The notes beneath the pieces are model-generated. The model saw nothing but the letters and a program-made list of their open reading frames with translations. It was not told where the DNA came from and ran no database searches. From Clostridia bacterium (GTDB lineage Bacteria; Bacillota; Clostridia; Oscillospirales; Acutalibacteraceae): 64,000 nucleotides of DNA. This document shows positions 33,085 to 42,489 of the stretch, piece by piece; position 1 is the stretch's first letter; every line of letters begins with the position of its first letter. Where the stretch lies: contig JAFWAC010000012.1 of the NCBI GenBank assembly GCA_017507805.1, positions 26,094-90,093 on the forward strand, given 5' to 3'. Position numbers and translations under genes: made by a program.

Positions 33085-34296
33085 ATGAAAAAATTACTCG
33101 CACTGCTTCTCGTTGTGGCTATGCTCTTTACATTTGCCGCCTGCGGAAGCGCAAAAACCGGTTCAGATGCTGACACTGATGCCAAGGAGCTTACAGTTGG
33201 CTTCATTTTCTTGCATGATGAACAGTCAACCTACGACAAGAACTTCATGGATGCTGCAAAGGCTGCCTGTGAAGCAATGAACGTTAAATACGTTCAGAAA
33301 ACTCAGATCCCCGAGTCTAAAGATTGCTATGATGCTGCTGTTGAGCTTATCGAAGTAAACGGCTGTGACATTATCTTTGCTGACTCCTTCGGTCATGAGT
33401 CCTTCCTTATCGATGCTGCTAAAAAGTATCCTGATGTACAGTTCTGCCATGCAACCGGTACACAGGCTCACACTGCCGGCGTTAAGAACTTCCACAATGC
33501 TTTCGCATCTATCTACGAAGGTCGTTACCTCGCAGGTGTTGCCGCAGGTATGAAGCTCAATGAGATGATCGAAGCAGGTAAGATCACTGCTGACAAAGCA
33601 AAGATGGGCTATGTTGGCGCATTCACATTTGCTGAGGTTATTTCCGGTTATACCTCTTTCTACCTCGGCGCTAAGTCTGTATGCCCCTCTGTAAAGATGG
33701 ATGTTAAGTTTACAGGCTCTTGGTATGATGAGCAAAAGGAAAAGGAAGCTGCTCAGGCTCTTATCAGCGGCGGTTGTGTTCTCATCAGCCAGCACGCTGA
33801 CTCCATGGGCGCACCTACTGCTTGCGAGACTGCAGGCGTTCCCAATGTTTCTTACAACGGCTCTACAGTTGCCGCTTGCCCCAACACCTTCATCGTTTCC
33901 TCCAGAATTGACTGGACTCCTTACTTCAAGTATATGATTGAGTGCGTTGAGAAGGGCGAGGCCATCGCTACTGACTGGACAGGTACTATTGAGACCGGTT
34001 CTGTTGTTCTTACCGACATCAACACCAAAGCTGCTGCCGCAGGCACCGCTGAAAAGATTGCTGAAGTTAAGGCTAAGCTTCTTGACGGTTCCATCAAGGT
34101 ATTTGATACCGCTAATTGGACCGAAAAGGGCGTTAAGCTCACATCCTACAAGGCTGATGTTGATACAGACGCTAATTTCGAAAAGGATACAGAGGTTATC
34201 GAGGACGGCGTATTCTACGAGTCCAAGCACCGTTCTGCTCCTTACTTTGATATTCAGATTGACGGTATCACACTTCTTGATACAAACTTCGGTTGA
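33085..34296 (+). CDS. BMP-family substrate-binding lipoprotein of a nucleoside-type ABC transporter
   Basis: A 403-residue lipoprotein: signal peptide with lipobox FAAC at residue 20, then a BMP/PnrA-like binding domain (LTVGFIFLHDEQSTYDKNFMDAAKAA, FADSFGHESFLIDAAKKYPDVQF, YEGRYLAGVAAG, VGYVGAF-like strand). Known: BMP proteins bind purine nucleosides. Codon use is heavily biased, suggesting strong expression. Placement after xpt and before ATPase and permeases supports purine nucleoside or base import. Confidence 0.92.
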   Translation: MKKLLALLLVVAMLFTFAACGSAKTGSDADTDAKELTVGFIFLHDEQSTYDKNFMDAAKAACEAMNVKYVQKTQIPESKDCYDAAVELIEVNGCDIIFADSFGHESFLIDAAKKYPDVQFCHATGTQAHTAGVKNFHNAFASIYEGRYLAGVAAGMKLNEMIEAGKITADKAKMGYVGAFTFAEVISGYTSFYLGAKSVCPSVKMDVKFTGSWYDEQKEKEAAQALISGGCVLISQHADSMGAPTACETAGVPNVSYNGSTVAACPNTFIVSSRIDWTPYFKYMIECVEKGEAIATDWTGTIETGSVVLTDINTKAAAAGTAEKIAEVKAKLLDGSIKVFDTANWTEKGVKLTSYKADVDTDANFEKDTEVIEDGVFYESKHRSAPYFDIQIDGITLLDTNFG

Positions 34297-34405
34297 TGAC
34301 CTTATTTCCAAGGCGGGGATTTCCCCGTCTTGGAATAATTTTGAAAAAATTGCTACTTTTAAGCTTAATAGCGATTTTTTGAGAATTATTGAACGGAGGT
34401 TTAAT

Positions 34406-35950
34406 GTGACTAAACAACCTGCTATTGAACTCAAAAACATAACCAAGGTGTTTGGCAAGGTGGTTGCCAACAAAAATGTTAATCTTACTGCATACCGCGG
34501 TGAGATTTTGTCCATTTTAGGCGAAAACGGCAGCGGAAAAACTACCCTTATGAATATGATTTCGGGTATTTACTTTCCTGATGAGGGTCAGATATTCATT
34601 GACCAAAACGAAGCAGTTATCACCTCTCCAAAGGATGCCTTCACCTATAAAATAGGTATGATACATCAGCATTTCAAGCTTGTTGATGTTTTCAGTGCTG
34701 CCGAAAATATTGTGCTTGGAATTGAGGACGGCAAGTATAACCTTAAGGCTTCACAAGATGAAATCAAGAAAATAAGCGAACAATACGGCTTTGAGCTTGA
34801 CCCCGAAAAGAAAATATACACTATGTCGGTTTCAGAGAAGCAGACGGTTGAAATTATCAAGGTGCTTTATCGCGGCGCCGATATTCTTATTCTTGACGAG
34901 CCGACCGCTGTGCTTACTCCGCAGGAAACCGAAAAGCTGTTCAGTATTTTACGCCGTATGCGTGATGACGGTAAATGTATTATCATTATCACCCATAAGC
35001 TGCACGAAGTTCTGTCCCTTTCGGACAGGGTTTCGGTGCTCAGAAAGGGTGAATATGTCGGCACAGTAAACACAAGTGAGACAAGCGAGTCTGAGCTTAC
35101 CGAAATGATGGTTGGCAAAAAGATTGACCTTAATATTGAGCGCAACAAGCCTCACGATACAGCCGACCGCCTTATTGTCAATAACATCACCTGTGTTGAC
35201 CGTATGGGTGCTACCGTGCTTGACAATGTTTCTTTTACTGCAAAAAGCGGTGAAATATTAGGCATTGCAGGTATTGCAGGCTCAGGTCAGCGCGAGTTGC
35301 TTGAATCTATTGCAGGCTTGCAGCATTTGTCTGAGGGTGAGATATTCTATTTGAACCCCAAAACCGATAAAAAGGAAAATCTGCGCGACAAAACACCTAT
35401 GCAAATAAGGAATTTGGGTGTCCGTCTTTCCTTCGTACCTGAGGACCGTCTCGGTATGGGACTTGTCGGCAATATGGATATTGTTGATAATATGATGCTG
35501 AGAAGCTACTCAAAGGGCCATTCGGTATTCCTTAAGCGCAAAAAACCGAAGGACCTTGCCATGAAAATAATTCACGACCTTGAGGTTGTAACCCCCTCGG
35601 CATCTACCCCTGTGCGCCGTCTTTCGGGCGGTAATGTGCAAAAGGTGCTTGTCGGACGCGAGATTGCCGCATCCCCTACCGTGCTTATGGTTGCATACCC
35701 CGTGCGCGGTCTTGATATAAACTCCTCATATATGATTTACAATCTTCTTAACGAGCAAAAGGAAAAGGGTGTTGCTGTTATCTTTGTCGGTGAGGACCTT
35801 GATGTTCTGCTTGAGCTGTGTGACAGAATTATGGTTATCGGCTCGGGTAAAGTGACCGGTATTGTTGACGGCAGAACCGCTACCAAAGAGGAAATCGGTC
35901 TGCTTATGACCAAATCTGAAAAGGACGGGGAGGAAAACGCAAATGACTAA
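34406..35950 (+). CDS. Nucleoside-type ABC transporter ATPase (NupO-like)
   Basis: A 514-residue double ABC ATPase of the YufO/NupO and RbsA type. First domain: Walker A GENGSGKTT (about 38-46), LDEPTAVLTPQE. Second domain: degenerate Walker A GIAGSGQRE, signature LSGGNVQKVLVGRE and VAYPVRGLDI, as usual in this family, where the second site is altered. The GTG start follows GAACGGAGGTTTAAT; an ATG two bases earlier is out of frame. The long open frame extending upstream into the lipoprotein gene is a shadow. It overlaps the first permease gene by eight bases. Confidence 0.93.
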   Translation: MTKQPAIELKNITKVFGKVVANKNVNLTAYRGEILSILGENGSGKTTLMNMISGIYFPDEGQIFIDQNEAVITSPKDAFTYKIGMIHQHFKLVDVFSAAENIVLGIEDGKYNLKASQDEIKKISEQYGFELDPEKKIYTMSVSEKQTVEIIKVLYRGADILILDEPTAVLTPQETEKLFSILRRMRDDGKCIIIITHKLHEVLSLSDRVSVLRKGEYVGTVNTSETSESELTEMMVGKKIDLNIERNKPHDTADRLIVNNITCVDRMGATVLDNVSFTAKSGEILGIAGIAGSGQRELLESIAGLQHLSEGEIFYLNPKTDKKENLRDKTPMQIRNLGVRLSFVPEDRLGMGLVGNMDIVDNMMLRSYSKGHSVFLKRKKPKDLAMKIIHDLEVVTPSASTPVRRLSGGNVQKVLVGREIAASPTVLMVAYPVRGLDINSSYMIYNLLNEQKEKGVAVIFVGEDLDVLLELCDRIMVIGSGKVTGIVDGRTATKEEIGLLMTKSEKDGEENAND

Positions 35951-37058
35951 CAGCGCAACCATAAAAGCCCACCGCGAGCCGCTTTTCCATGTTGTTAAGC
36001 GTGACGATATGCCTGCGTGGAAGGCTTGGCTCATAAGAGCTGTGACTATCGTTATTGCCTTCTTTCTTGTCGGCTTCCTTTCAATGGCGGTAACGGGCGA
36101 AAGCTTCTCTGCCACATACGAAATAATGTTCTCGGGCGTTTTTGGCCGTCTTTTTGAAGGTCGCTTTACAATGCTCTGGAAATATTTGCAGGAAATTGCA
36201 ATTCTTTTGGCTCTGGCGCTTGCCCTTACCCCTGCCTTTAAAATGAAGTTCTGGAACTGCGGTGCAGAGGGACAGGCGCTTATGGGCGGACTTGCTTCAA
36301 TTATTTGTATGATTGAATTAGGCAACAAGCTTCCCTACCCTGTGCTTATGGCTGTAATCGCACTCACAAGTATTCTCGCAGGTGCCGTCTGGGGCATTAT
36401 TCCTGCCATATTCAAGGCGATTTTCAATACAAATGAAACCCTGTTTACACTTATGATGAACTATATCGCTACCCAGATAATTGCTTACTATGTTTATCTT
36501 AAGGGCGGCGGCTCCAATGTTATCAACCCTGTGTCTGAGGGTAATTTCCCTGCTCTCGGCGGTAACGATTATTTTATAAACATTCTGATTGTTACTGTTA
36601 TGACGGTAGTTATGTATATATATCTTAAATACAGCAAACAGGGCTACGAAATATCGGTTGTGGGTGAAAGTCAGAATACAGCAAGATATATCGGTATCAA
36701 TGTTAAAAAGGTTATAATCCGCACAATGTTAATTTCGGGTGCCCTTTGCGGTGTTACAGGTATGTTGCTCGTTGCAGGTAAGGACCACAGCATTAACATT
36801 AACAGTGTAGGCGGTCAGGGCTTCACAGCAATACTTATCTCCTGGCTCGGTCAGTTCAATCCCTTTATTATGGTGATTATGACCGCAATCGTTATATTCT
36901 TAAGGATAGGCGTTGCCAAGGTGGCAGATACCGCGTTGCTTAATTCCTCCTTCTCGGAAATTATAGTTGGTATCGTTATTCTTATGCTGGTTGGCTGTGA
37001 ATTTTTCATTCATTATTCCATCAAATTCCGTCACAACAAAAAGGAGGGTAAAGCATGA
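35943..37058 (+). CDS. ABC transporter permease (NupP-like)
   Basis: A 371-residue inner membrane component of the BPD_transp_2 class with about nine hydrophobic segments. Typical motifs: AFKMKFWNCGAEGQALMGGLAS, NTNETLFTLMMNYIATQ and VGESQNTARYIGINVKK, plus the ALCGVTGMLLVAG segment. It forms the channel with the next gene product. It overlaps both neighbours by a few bases (ATPase stop and next ATG), so the operon is tightly coupled. Confidence 0.92.
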   Translation: MTNSATIKAHREPLFHVVKRDDMPAWKAWLIRAVTIVIAFFLVGFLSMAVTGESFSATYEIMFSGVFGRLFEGRFTMLWKYLQEIAILLALALALTPAFKMKFWNCGAEGQALMGGLASIICMIELGNKLPYPVLMAVIALTSILAGAVWGIIPAIFKAIFNTNETLFTLMMNYIATQIIAYYVYLKGGGSNVINPVSEGNFPALGGNDYFINILIVTVMTVVMYIYLKYSKQGYEISVVGESQNTARYIGINVKKVIIRTMLISGALCGVTGMLLVAGKDHSININSVGGQGFTAILISWLGQFNPFIMVIMTAIVIFLRIGVAKVADTALLNSSFSEIIVGIVILMLVGCEFFIHYSIKFRHNKKEGKA

Positions 37059-38044
37059 TAATACAGTTTATTTGCCGTGCGATTCTCCTTGGTGTTCCGC
37101 TTCTTTACGGCTCTACAGGTGAAATCGTGACCGAAAAATCAGGTCACCTTAACCTTGGTATCCCCGGAATTATGTATGTTGGTGCTATCAGCGGTGTTGT
37201 CGGCTCTTTCCTTTATGAGAACTCCTGCGGTAATGATATTGCCAATATGAATCCGGCCCTTGCGGTGCTTATTCCGCTTTTGTGCGCTATTGTGGGCGCT
37301 ACTCTTATGGGACTGATTTACAGCTTCCTTACCGTTACACTCCACGCAAATCAGAATGTAACAGGCTTGGCGCTTACCACTCTCGGTATCGGTCTCGGCA
37401 ACTTCCTCGGAGCTTCGCTTATCAATATCACCAAGAGTGAGCTTCCCTCTATCGCACTTACAAAGACAAGCTCCTTCTTTTCGGCAAAGCTTCCCTTTGC
37501 TGACGATTTGGGGTGGTTTGGCGAGCTGTTCCTGTCTCATGATTTTCTCACCTACCTTGCAATTATTATTGCAATTATAGCCTCCTTTGTGCTTAACCGC
37601 ACAAGAGTTGGACTGAATCTGCGTTCTGTGGGTGAAAATCCCGCCACAGCAGATGCCGCCGGAATAAATGTCACCAAGTACAGATATGTTGCAACCTGTA
37701 TCGGTAGCGCGATTGCAGGCCTTGGCGGACTTCAGTATGTTATGGCTTATGCCAGCGGTGTTTGGTCAAACAATGCTTTTGGTGACCGCGGTTGGATGGC
37801 TATAGCATTGGTTATCTTTGCATTGTGGAAGCCCTCTGTGGCAATTATGGGCTCCTTCCTTTTCGGCGCGCTGTGCAATGCCAATAACTATATTCAAGGT
37901 CTTGGCACCGAAACACAGGAGCTTTTCAAGATGCTTCCTTATGTTGTTACCATTGTTGTACTTATTATCACAAGTATGCGTAAAAAGCGTGAGCATCAGC
38001 CCCCCGCATCCCTCGGTCTTTCTTATTTCAGAGAAGAAAGATAA
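37055..38044 (+). CDS. ABC transporter permease (NupQ-like)
   Basis: A 329-residue second permease. Motifs: GEIVTEKSGHLNLGIPGIMYVGA at the N-terminus, HANQNVTGLALTTLGIGLG, and RSVGENPATADAAGINVTKYRY, with GDRGWMAIALVIFALW near the end. About eight membrane segments. ATGA overlap with the previous gene; followed by an intrinsic terminator, so the operon xpt-BMP-NupOPQ ends here. Confidence 0.92.
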   Translation: MIIQFICRAILLGVPLLYGSTGEIVTEKSGHLNLGIPGIMYVGAISGVVGSFLYENSCGNDIANMNPALAVLIPLLCAIVGATLMGLIYSFLTVTLHANQNVTGLALTTLGIGLGNFLGASLINITKSELPSIALTKTSSFFSAKLPFADDLGWFGELFLSHDFLTYLAIIIAIIASFVLNRTRVGLNLRSVGENPATADAAGINVTKYRYVATCIGSAIAGLGGLQYVMAYASGVWSNNAFGDRGWMAIALVIFALWKPSVAIMGSFLFGALCNANNYIQGLGTETQELFKMLPYVVTIVVLIITSMRKKREHQPPASLGLSYFREER

Positions 38045-38053
38045 AAGCCAAAC

Positions 38054-38086
38054 ACCCACTTAGAGTATGTTTTACTCTAAGTGGGT
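38054..38086. terminator. Intrinsic terminator between nupQ-like gene and spoIIE
   Basis: ACCCACTTAGAGT and ACTCTAAGTGGGT form a 13-bp stem with a seven-base loop, followed by ATCTTTAT on the plus strand. It can also serve the convergent spoIIE gene. Confidence 0.85.
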
Positions 38087-38090
38087 ATCT

Positions 38091-40400
38091 TTATACAGCT
38101 TTATTAAGTATTGCCGCCATAACCGTTATATCATCCTCATGGTTATCGCTTCTGCGGCGCTTGGCACACTCGCATATTCTCTCGGCAAGTGCCTGAGCAG
38201 TGCCGTCCTTCCAGCCCTCTATTTCTGCCCTTATCCAATCGGTGCCGGAGCCTGTCACACCGTCAGACATAAGCACAACTATATCCCCTACCTTACATTT
38301 CACGGTTGCTTTATCAAAACCAATATCTCTGAGTATTCCGGCAGGCAAGGATGTGCTTTCCGCCTTTCCTGTTTTACCCGAACGGCGCACTATTGTAGGC
38401 GCGGCACCCGCCTTGTAAAGCTCGGTCTGACCGGTGAAAAGGTCTATGCTTGCAATATCCACCGTTGCTAACGACTCATCGGTAGATTTGAAAAGCATTG
38501 AGGAATTTAAAATTCTGAGTGAGCAATCATAGCCAAAGCCGGCTTTTACAAGCCTTGTCATTAAACCCGATGCCATTGCACCGTCTACTGCCGCCCTGCC
38601 GCCTGTACCCATTCCGTCACTTAAAACCATGATAAAATGCCCTCTGCCGTCACAAAAATATTTATATGCATCTCCGCACATACTTGAGCCCGAAGCACAT
38701 ATTTGCTCTACTCCGATGTCAACCTTAATGGCGGCGTGCTCATTAAGCACAATAAAAATCTCTCCGCCCACCTCGCTCACGGACGGAATATCAAAATCTC
38801 TTTCACAGACAAGGGATACCATTTTCATCACCTGAAGCTTGTTAATTACAAGCTCGGGTGTTTTTTTAAGCTTGAATTCAAGCGTCATTCTGCCGAATTT
38901 ATCTATGCGACAGCCCGCCTCGTCAACACGGATATCAATATTTTTAAGGGCAGCGGCAGCATTTTCTGCGGAAGCATTGTCAAACTGCTGGTCATTTTTA
39001 AAATCGAGGCTCAAATCATAGAGCATTGATGAAATACCGTTGAATTGGTCGGACACAACCGAGCGCACCTCCTCAATACGGCTTTCTGCCGCTATCCGTG
39101 AGGTATAATCCGAATATCTTTTATAAGCCGCGTTGCCCACACGCGATGCTCTTAAGCATCTGCCGCGAAATTCCTCAGGTGCAGCCGTTTCGGGTGAACA
39201 TTCCCCCTGCTTTACCGCCTTTGTCATCTCAAGCACCGCGTTTATCGTTTCATCGCGCTTGGTTTCCCAGCAATGCACCCTCAGCTTACAGCCGGCACAG
39301 GCGTCCTGCTCAACCGCAAATATAACCGTGCCGAAATCGGGTGAGTTAATCTTTGAAAGCTCCTTGGAAACCTGTTCCACCGTTTCGGACACATCTCTTA
39401 ATGCATTAGAAGCCAATTCCAAGCGCATGGTAATTGATTTTTTAAATCCTGTAGAAACAGACAGTCTGGGTTGATGTGACAGTAATTTGCCCAGAACTAT
39501 TCCTGCCTGTCTCGGTAACGCAAGGAACAGTGATGAGCCCAAAACCGCCTCTATCACAGTTCTTGAAATGAGCAAGGTGTTGCCTGACGAAACCGCCCCT
39601 ATAAAGGCAAACACAATTAACACCACCGCCTGCGCGTATTTACTCAGTGCGGTGAAAATCCCCGAGATAAGTCCTGCAAAAGCGAAAGCAACTCCAACTG
39701 TGCCTGAAACTCCGCTTAAGGTAAATGTGAGGGCTGTTGCGGTTCCGGCAACAGCTCCTGCTGTTATACCGCCGTATTTCCCCGCCGCCAGAATAAGCAA
39801 TACGCCTAATATTCTGCCTAAGGATATACCGTTAATATTAACCTCGCTTAAGCCCATTAAAAGTATACTTAAAACTATAAGCAGCTCCGAAAGCTCGTCC
39901 ACAGAAAGCCCGGCACCGTTTCTGTAGAGTGTGCGAAAGCTTCTCGCGGTAAAATATGTGCCTGCCGCACACAGCACCGCCTCGGTCATCAGCTCTACGA
40001 GGCTCATTTCCATACCTTTAAGTGCCACAGCCGAGGTTAAAGCACTCGAAAGCAGAGCTATCAGGGTAAGAAAAACAGGGTTTTCCACAAGTCTCTTATA
40101 TCCGCCAAGCAAAAGCTTGATGGCAAGCACCGCAAAAACAGCCGCTATGTATCTGAAGCCGCTTTCCCCTGCGGCAGGTATGAAATATCCTGCAAAAACG
40201 CCGATTGCCGCCGCCGGAGTATATGTCATTGAACATCCTGCTAAAAAGGAAAGTCCGAAGGGCAGAAGCTTGTCCAGAACTACTGCTCTTGCGGCAGCGG
40301 CTCCTGCCAAGCCCGCCAAAAAATGCGTAAACCCTGCAAAAACCAATTCCTTAATGCTGTAATTTTCAAGCTTGCTTGATATTTTTACAATATCCTTCAA
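38091..40400 (-). CDS. spoIIE: Stage II sporulation protein E (SpoIIE)
   Basis: Membrane-bound PP2C-type phosphatase that dephosphorylates SpoIIAA and so activates sigma-F in the forespore. The 769-residue protein has about ten membrane segments (residues 20-310), a central oligomerisation region with a Cys cluster (QDACAGCKLRVHCW), and a C-terminal phosphatase with VLSDGMGTGGRAAVDGAM and VVLMSDGVTG. The start is TTG with AGGCGGTGATT before it. Its presence together with sleB supports sporulation capacity. The promoter has an unusually long spacer (see its entry). Confidence 0.95.
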   Translation of the reverse strand: MKDIVKISSKLENYSIKELVFAGFTHFLAGLAGAAAARAVVLDKLLPFGLSFLAGCSMTYTPAAAIGVFAGYFIPAAGESGFRYIAAVFAVLAIKLLLGGYKRLVENPVFLTLIALLSSALTSAVALKGMEMSLVELMTEAVLCAAGTYFTARSFRTLYRNGAGLSVDELSELLIVLSILLMGLSEVNINGISLGRILGVLLILAAGKYGGITAGAVAGTATALTFTLSGVSGTVGVAFAFAGLISGIFTALSKYAQAVVLIVFAFIGAVSSGNTLLISRTVIEAVLGSSLFLALPRQAGIVLGKLLSHQPRLSVSTGFKKSITMRLELASNALRDVSETVEQVSKELSKINSPDFGTVIFAVEQDACAGCKLRVHCWETKRDETINAVLEMTKAVKQGECSPETAAPEEFRGRCLRASRVGNAAYKRYSDYTSRIAAESRIEEVRSVVSDQFNGISSMLYDLSLDFKNDQQFDNASAENAAAALKNIDIRVDEAGCRIDKFGRMTLEFKLKKTPELVINKLQVMKMVSLVCERDFDIPSVSEVGGEIFIVLNEHAAIKVDIGVEQICASGSSMCGDAYKYFCDGRGHFIMVLSDGMGTGGRAAVDGAMASGLMTRLVKAGFGYDCSLRILNSSMLFKSTDESLATVDIASIDLFTGQTELYKAGAAPTIVRRSGKTGKAESTSLPAGILRDIGFDKATVKCKVGDIVVLMSDGVTGSGTDWIRAEIEGWKDGTAQALAERICECAKRRRSDNHEDDITVMAAILNKAV

Positions 40401-40430
40401 ATTAAATCACCGCCTATATTTGTGATTTTC

Positions 40431-40464
40431 ATTATACACCAAGACCTACGGTGTATTTTGTCAA
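40431..40464 (-). promoter_or_regulatory. spoIIE promoter with 22-bp spacer and 0A-like box
   Basis: On the minus strand TTGACA (40464-40459) and TATAAT (40436-40431) are both perfect but 22 bases apart. Known: Spo0A-activated spoIIG and spoIIE promoters of Bacillus have 21-22 base spacers. TGACAAA overlapping the -35 differs from the 0A box TGNCGAA at one position. The spacer contains an inverted repeat TACACC-N9-GGTGTA. Confidence 0.75.
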
Positions 40465-40597
40465 AGGCTGATGTTATAAAACAGAACTTTTGCCGAAATT
40501 TAGGCAGATACAGGGTTAAATTTGCGCTTTTGATTTTCCTGATATTTTTTCTTTTTAAGGAAATAATAACAAAAAACTTATCCGAAAGGAAATTTCT

Positions 40598-41242
40598 ATG
40601 AAAAAATATTTTTCGGTCATTCTAGCGGTTTTACTTGCCTTTTCCCTTTGCAGTCTTTGTGTTTCCGCACTTTCAAAAATCGGCTCCCGTTCACAGGAGG
40701 TGCGTGACATTCAAACAGTTTTACAGCAAAAGGGCTACTACAGCGGCAGTATAGACGGCATTTTCGGAACTAAAACAAAAAATGCCGTCATCGCATTTCA
40801 ACGCGACAACGGTCTTACAGCAGACGGTATAGCAGGTCCGAAAACCTTAAAAGCTTTAGGTTTGGGCGGTAATTCAGGCGGCGGATATTCCTCATCGGAT
40901 TATGAGCTGTTGGCACGCATTATCTCCGCAGAGGCACGCGGTGAGCCATATATCGGTCAGGTGGCGGTGGGAGCAGTGGTGCTTAACCGTATTGAGCACC
41001 CATCGTTTCCCGACACGCTTTCAGGCGTTGTATACCAAAAAGGGGCTTTTTCCTGTCTGTATGACGGACAGTTTTATGAAGCGATAGCCGACAGCGCCTA
41101 CAAGGCGGCTTCGGACGCATTGAACGGTCTTGACCCAAGCGGCGGCGCGATTTATTACTATAATCCCGATAAATCCACAAACAAATGGATTTTCAGCCGT
41201 GAAATCATAACGACAATAGGCAAGCACAGATTTTGTATTTGA
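40598..41242 (+). CDS. sleB: Spore cortex-lytic enzyme SleB
   Basis: A 214-residue secreted lytic transglycosylase that degrades spore cortex during germination. It has a signal peptide (about 1-24), a peptidoglycan-binding-1 domain (IGSRSQEVRDIQTVLQQKGYY...IDGIFGTKTKNAVIAFQ...GLTADGIAGPKT), and a Hydrolase_2 domain with the catalytic Glu in ARIISAEARGEPYIGQVAVGAVVLNR. CGAAAGGAAA lies upstream. No ypeB follows, unlike in many Bacilli. It is divergent from spoIIE. I do not see a convincing sigma-G promoter. Confidence 0.93.
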   Translation: MKKYFSVILAVLLAFSLCSLCVSALSKIGSRSQEVRDIQTVLQQKGYYSGSIDGIFGTKTKNAVIAFQRDNGLTADGIAGPKTLKALGLGGNSGGGYSSSDYELLARIISAEARGEPYIGQVAVGAVVLNRIEHPSFPDTLSGVVYQKGAFSCLYDGQFYEAIADSAYKAASDALNGLDPSGGAIYYYNPDKSTNKWIFSREIITTIGKHRFCI

Positions 41243-41282
41243 AAACAGGTCTGAAAAATTACAGCAAAAAATAATAAAACCT

Positions 41283-41308
41283 GACGGGAGGCGAAACGCC
41301 TCCCCTAC
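41283..41308. repeat. Short REP-like dyad with flanking inverted repeat
   Basis: GGGAGGCG and CGCCTCCC pair around AAA, ending in CCCTAC like the longer elements. AATTACAG (41258-41265) and CTGTAATT (41308-41315) flank it as an outer inverted repeat. Located after sleB. Confidence 0.6.
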
Positions 41309-41355
41309 TGTAATTCAAAAAACTTTATTAAAGCCGTCCTTTTTCATTTTTTAAA

Positions 41356-41377
41356 TACCGCTTGCGGTAGTTTTTTT
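41356..41377 (+). terminator. Probable intrinsic terminator after sleB
   Basis: TACCGC-TT-GCGGTA followed by G and seven T. It overlaps the -35 of the next promoter. Confidence 0.6.
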
Positions 41378-41389
41378 ATATGTTATAAT
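41362..41389 (+). promoter_or_regulatory. Promoter of the aldo/keto reductase gene
   Basis: TTGCGG and TATAAT with a 16-base, T-rich spacer; the start codon lies 39 bases further with GGGGGAG before it. Confidence 0.55.
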
Positions 41390-41427
41390 ATACATATATT
41401 TATAATATTAATTTCGGGGGAGATTTT

Positions 41428-42429
41428 ATGAGTTACATAGCAAATGAAAAAAGATATGACACTATGCCCTACAATTATTGCGGCAAAAGCGGGCTGAAGC
41501 TTCCGGCGCTTTCGCTTGGACTTTGGCATAATTTCAGCGAAAATGATGATTACACAAATATGACAAAAATGCTTAAAACCTCTTTTGATTTGGGAGTAAC
41601 ACATTTCGACCTTGCCAACAATTACGGCAGACCCGTTGCCGGCTCAGCCGAGACTAATTTCGGCAAAATTTTAAAAACACAGCTTTCTGCTTACCGTGAT
41701 GAAATGGTAATCTCTACAAAGGCAGGCTACTATATGTGGCCGGGCCCCTACGGTGATTTCGGAAGCAGAAAATACCTTATATCAAGCCTTGATGCAAGTC
41801 TTAAAAGAATGGGTCTCAATTATGTGGATATTTTCTATCATCACCGCATGGACCCAAACACACCGTTAGAGGAAACAATGGGCGCACTGAAGGATATAGT
41901 ACAAAGCGGTAAGGCGCTGTATGTCGGAATTTCCAATTATGATGCCGAAACCACCGTGAAGGCAGAAAAAATCTTAAATTCAATGGGTGTGCACTGTCTC
42001 ATTCACCAAATGCGTTTTTCCATGCTCGACCGCCATGTTGAGGACAGCGGCATAATTGATGCCACCCACGGCGCCGGTATTGGCTCGATTGCATTTTCAC
42101 CCCTTGAACAAGGCATTTTGTCAGATAAATACCTAAAAGGTATTCCCGACAATTCAAGAGCTGCCAAGCCCGACACCTTTTTAAACCCAAACAACCTCAG
42201 CCCCGAGCTGTTGGAAAAGGTGCGCAGGCTCAATGACATAGCCTTGCAAAGGGGTCAGACCTTGGCTCAAATGGCAATTTCCTGGCTTTTAGGTGTCGGC
42301 AAGGTGACAAGCGTGCTGGTCGGCGCAAGCAGTCCTGCACAAATCAAAGAAAATGCCGCTGCCGTTTGCAAGCTTTCTTTTTCTGATACCGAAATCAAGC
42401 TGTTGGAAACGATTATTAAGGGTGAGTGA
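41428..42429 (+). CDS. Aldo/keto reductase (YghZ / glyceraldehyde-3-phosphate reductase-like)
   Basis: A 333-residue NADPH-dependent oxidoreductase. The catalytic tetrad is visible: Asp and Tyr in HFDLANNYG, Lys in VISTKAGYYMWPG, His in DIFYHHRMDP. The MWPGPYGDFGSRKYLISSLDASLKRMGLNYVD stretch is characteristic of the YghZ branch, which reduces L-glyceraldehyde 3-phosphate and methylglyoxal. Substrate here is inferred from family. Monocistronic, preceding the polysaccharide locus. Confidence 0.92.
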   Translation: MSYIANEKRYDTMPYNYCGKSGLKLPALSLGLWHNFSENDDYTNMTKMLKTSFDLGVTHFDLANNYGRPVAGSAETNFGKILKTQLSAYRDEMVISTKAGYYMWPGPYGDFGSRKYLISSLDASLKRMGLNYVDIFYHHRMDPNTPLEETMGALKDIVQSGKALYVGISNYDAETTVKAEKILNSMGVHCLIHQMRFSMLDRHVEDSGIIDATHGAGIGSIAFSPLEQGILSDKYLKGIPDNSRAAKPDTFLNPNNLSPELLEKVRRLNDIALQRGQTLAQMAISWLLGVGKVTSVLVGASSPAQIKENAAAVCKLSFSDTEIKLLETIIKGE

Positions 42430-42489
42430 GTGTGAGGAAAATAACCATTATGCCCAAAATATGACATTAGGATTTCCGAAAATTTTATA

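Noticed and set aside
33938-34405. Long open frame extending the ABC ATPase upstream through the BMP lipoprotein gene
   Set aside because: The region overlaps a well-supported lipoprotein gene in another frame, its translation is low-complexity, and GAACGGAGG directly precedes the GTG at 34406.
33226-34515. 429-residue minus-strand frame opposite the BMP gene
   Set aside because: It is antisense to a highly codon-biased gene, which often leaves long open antisense frames; no family signature or ribosome binding site.
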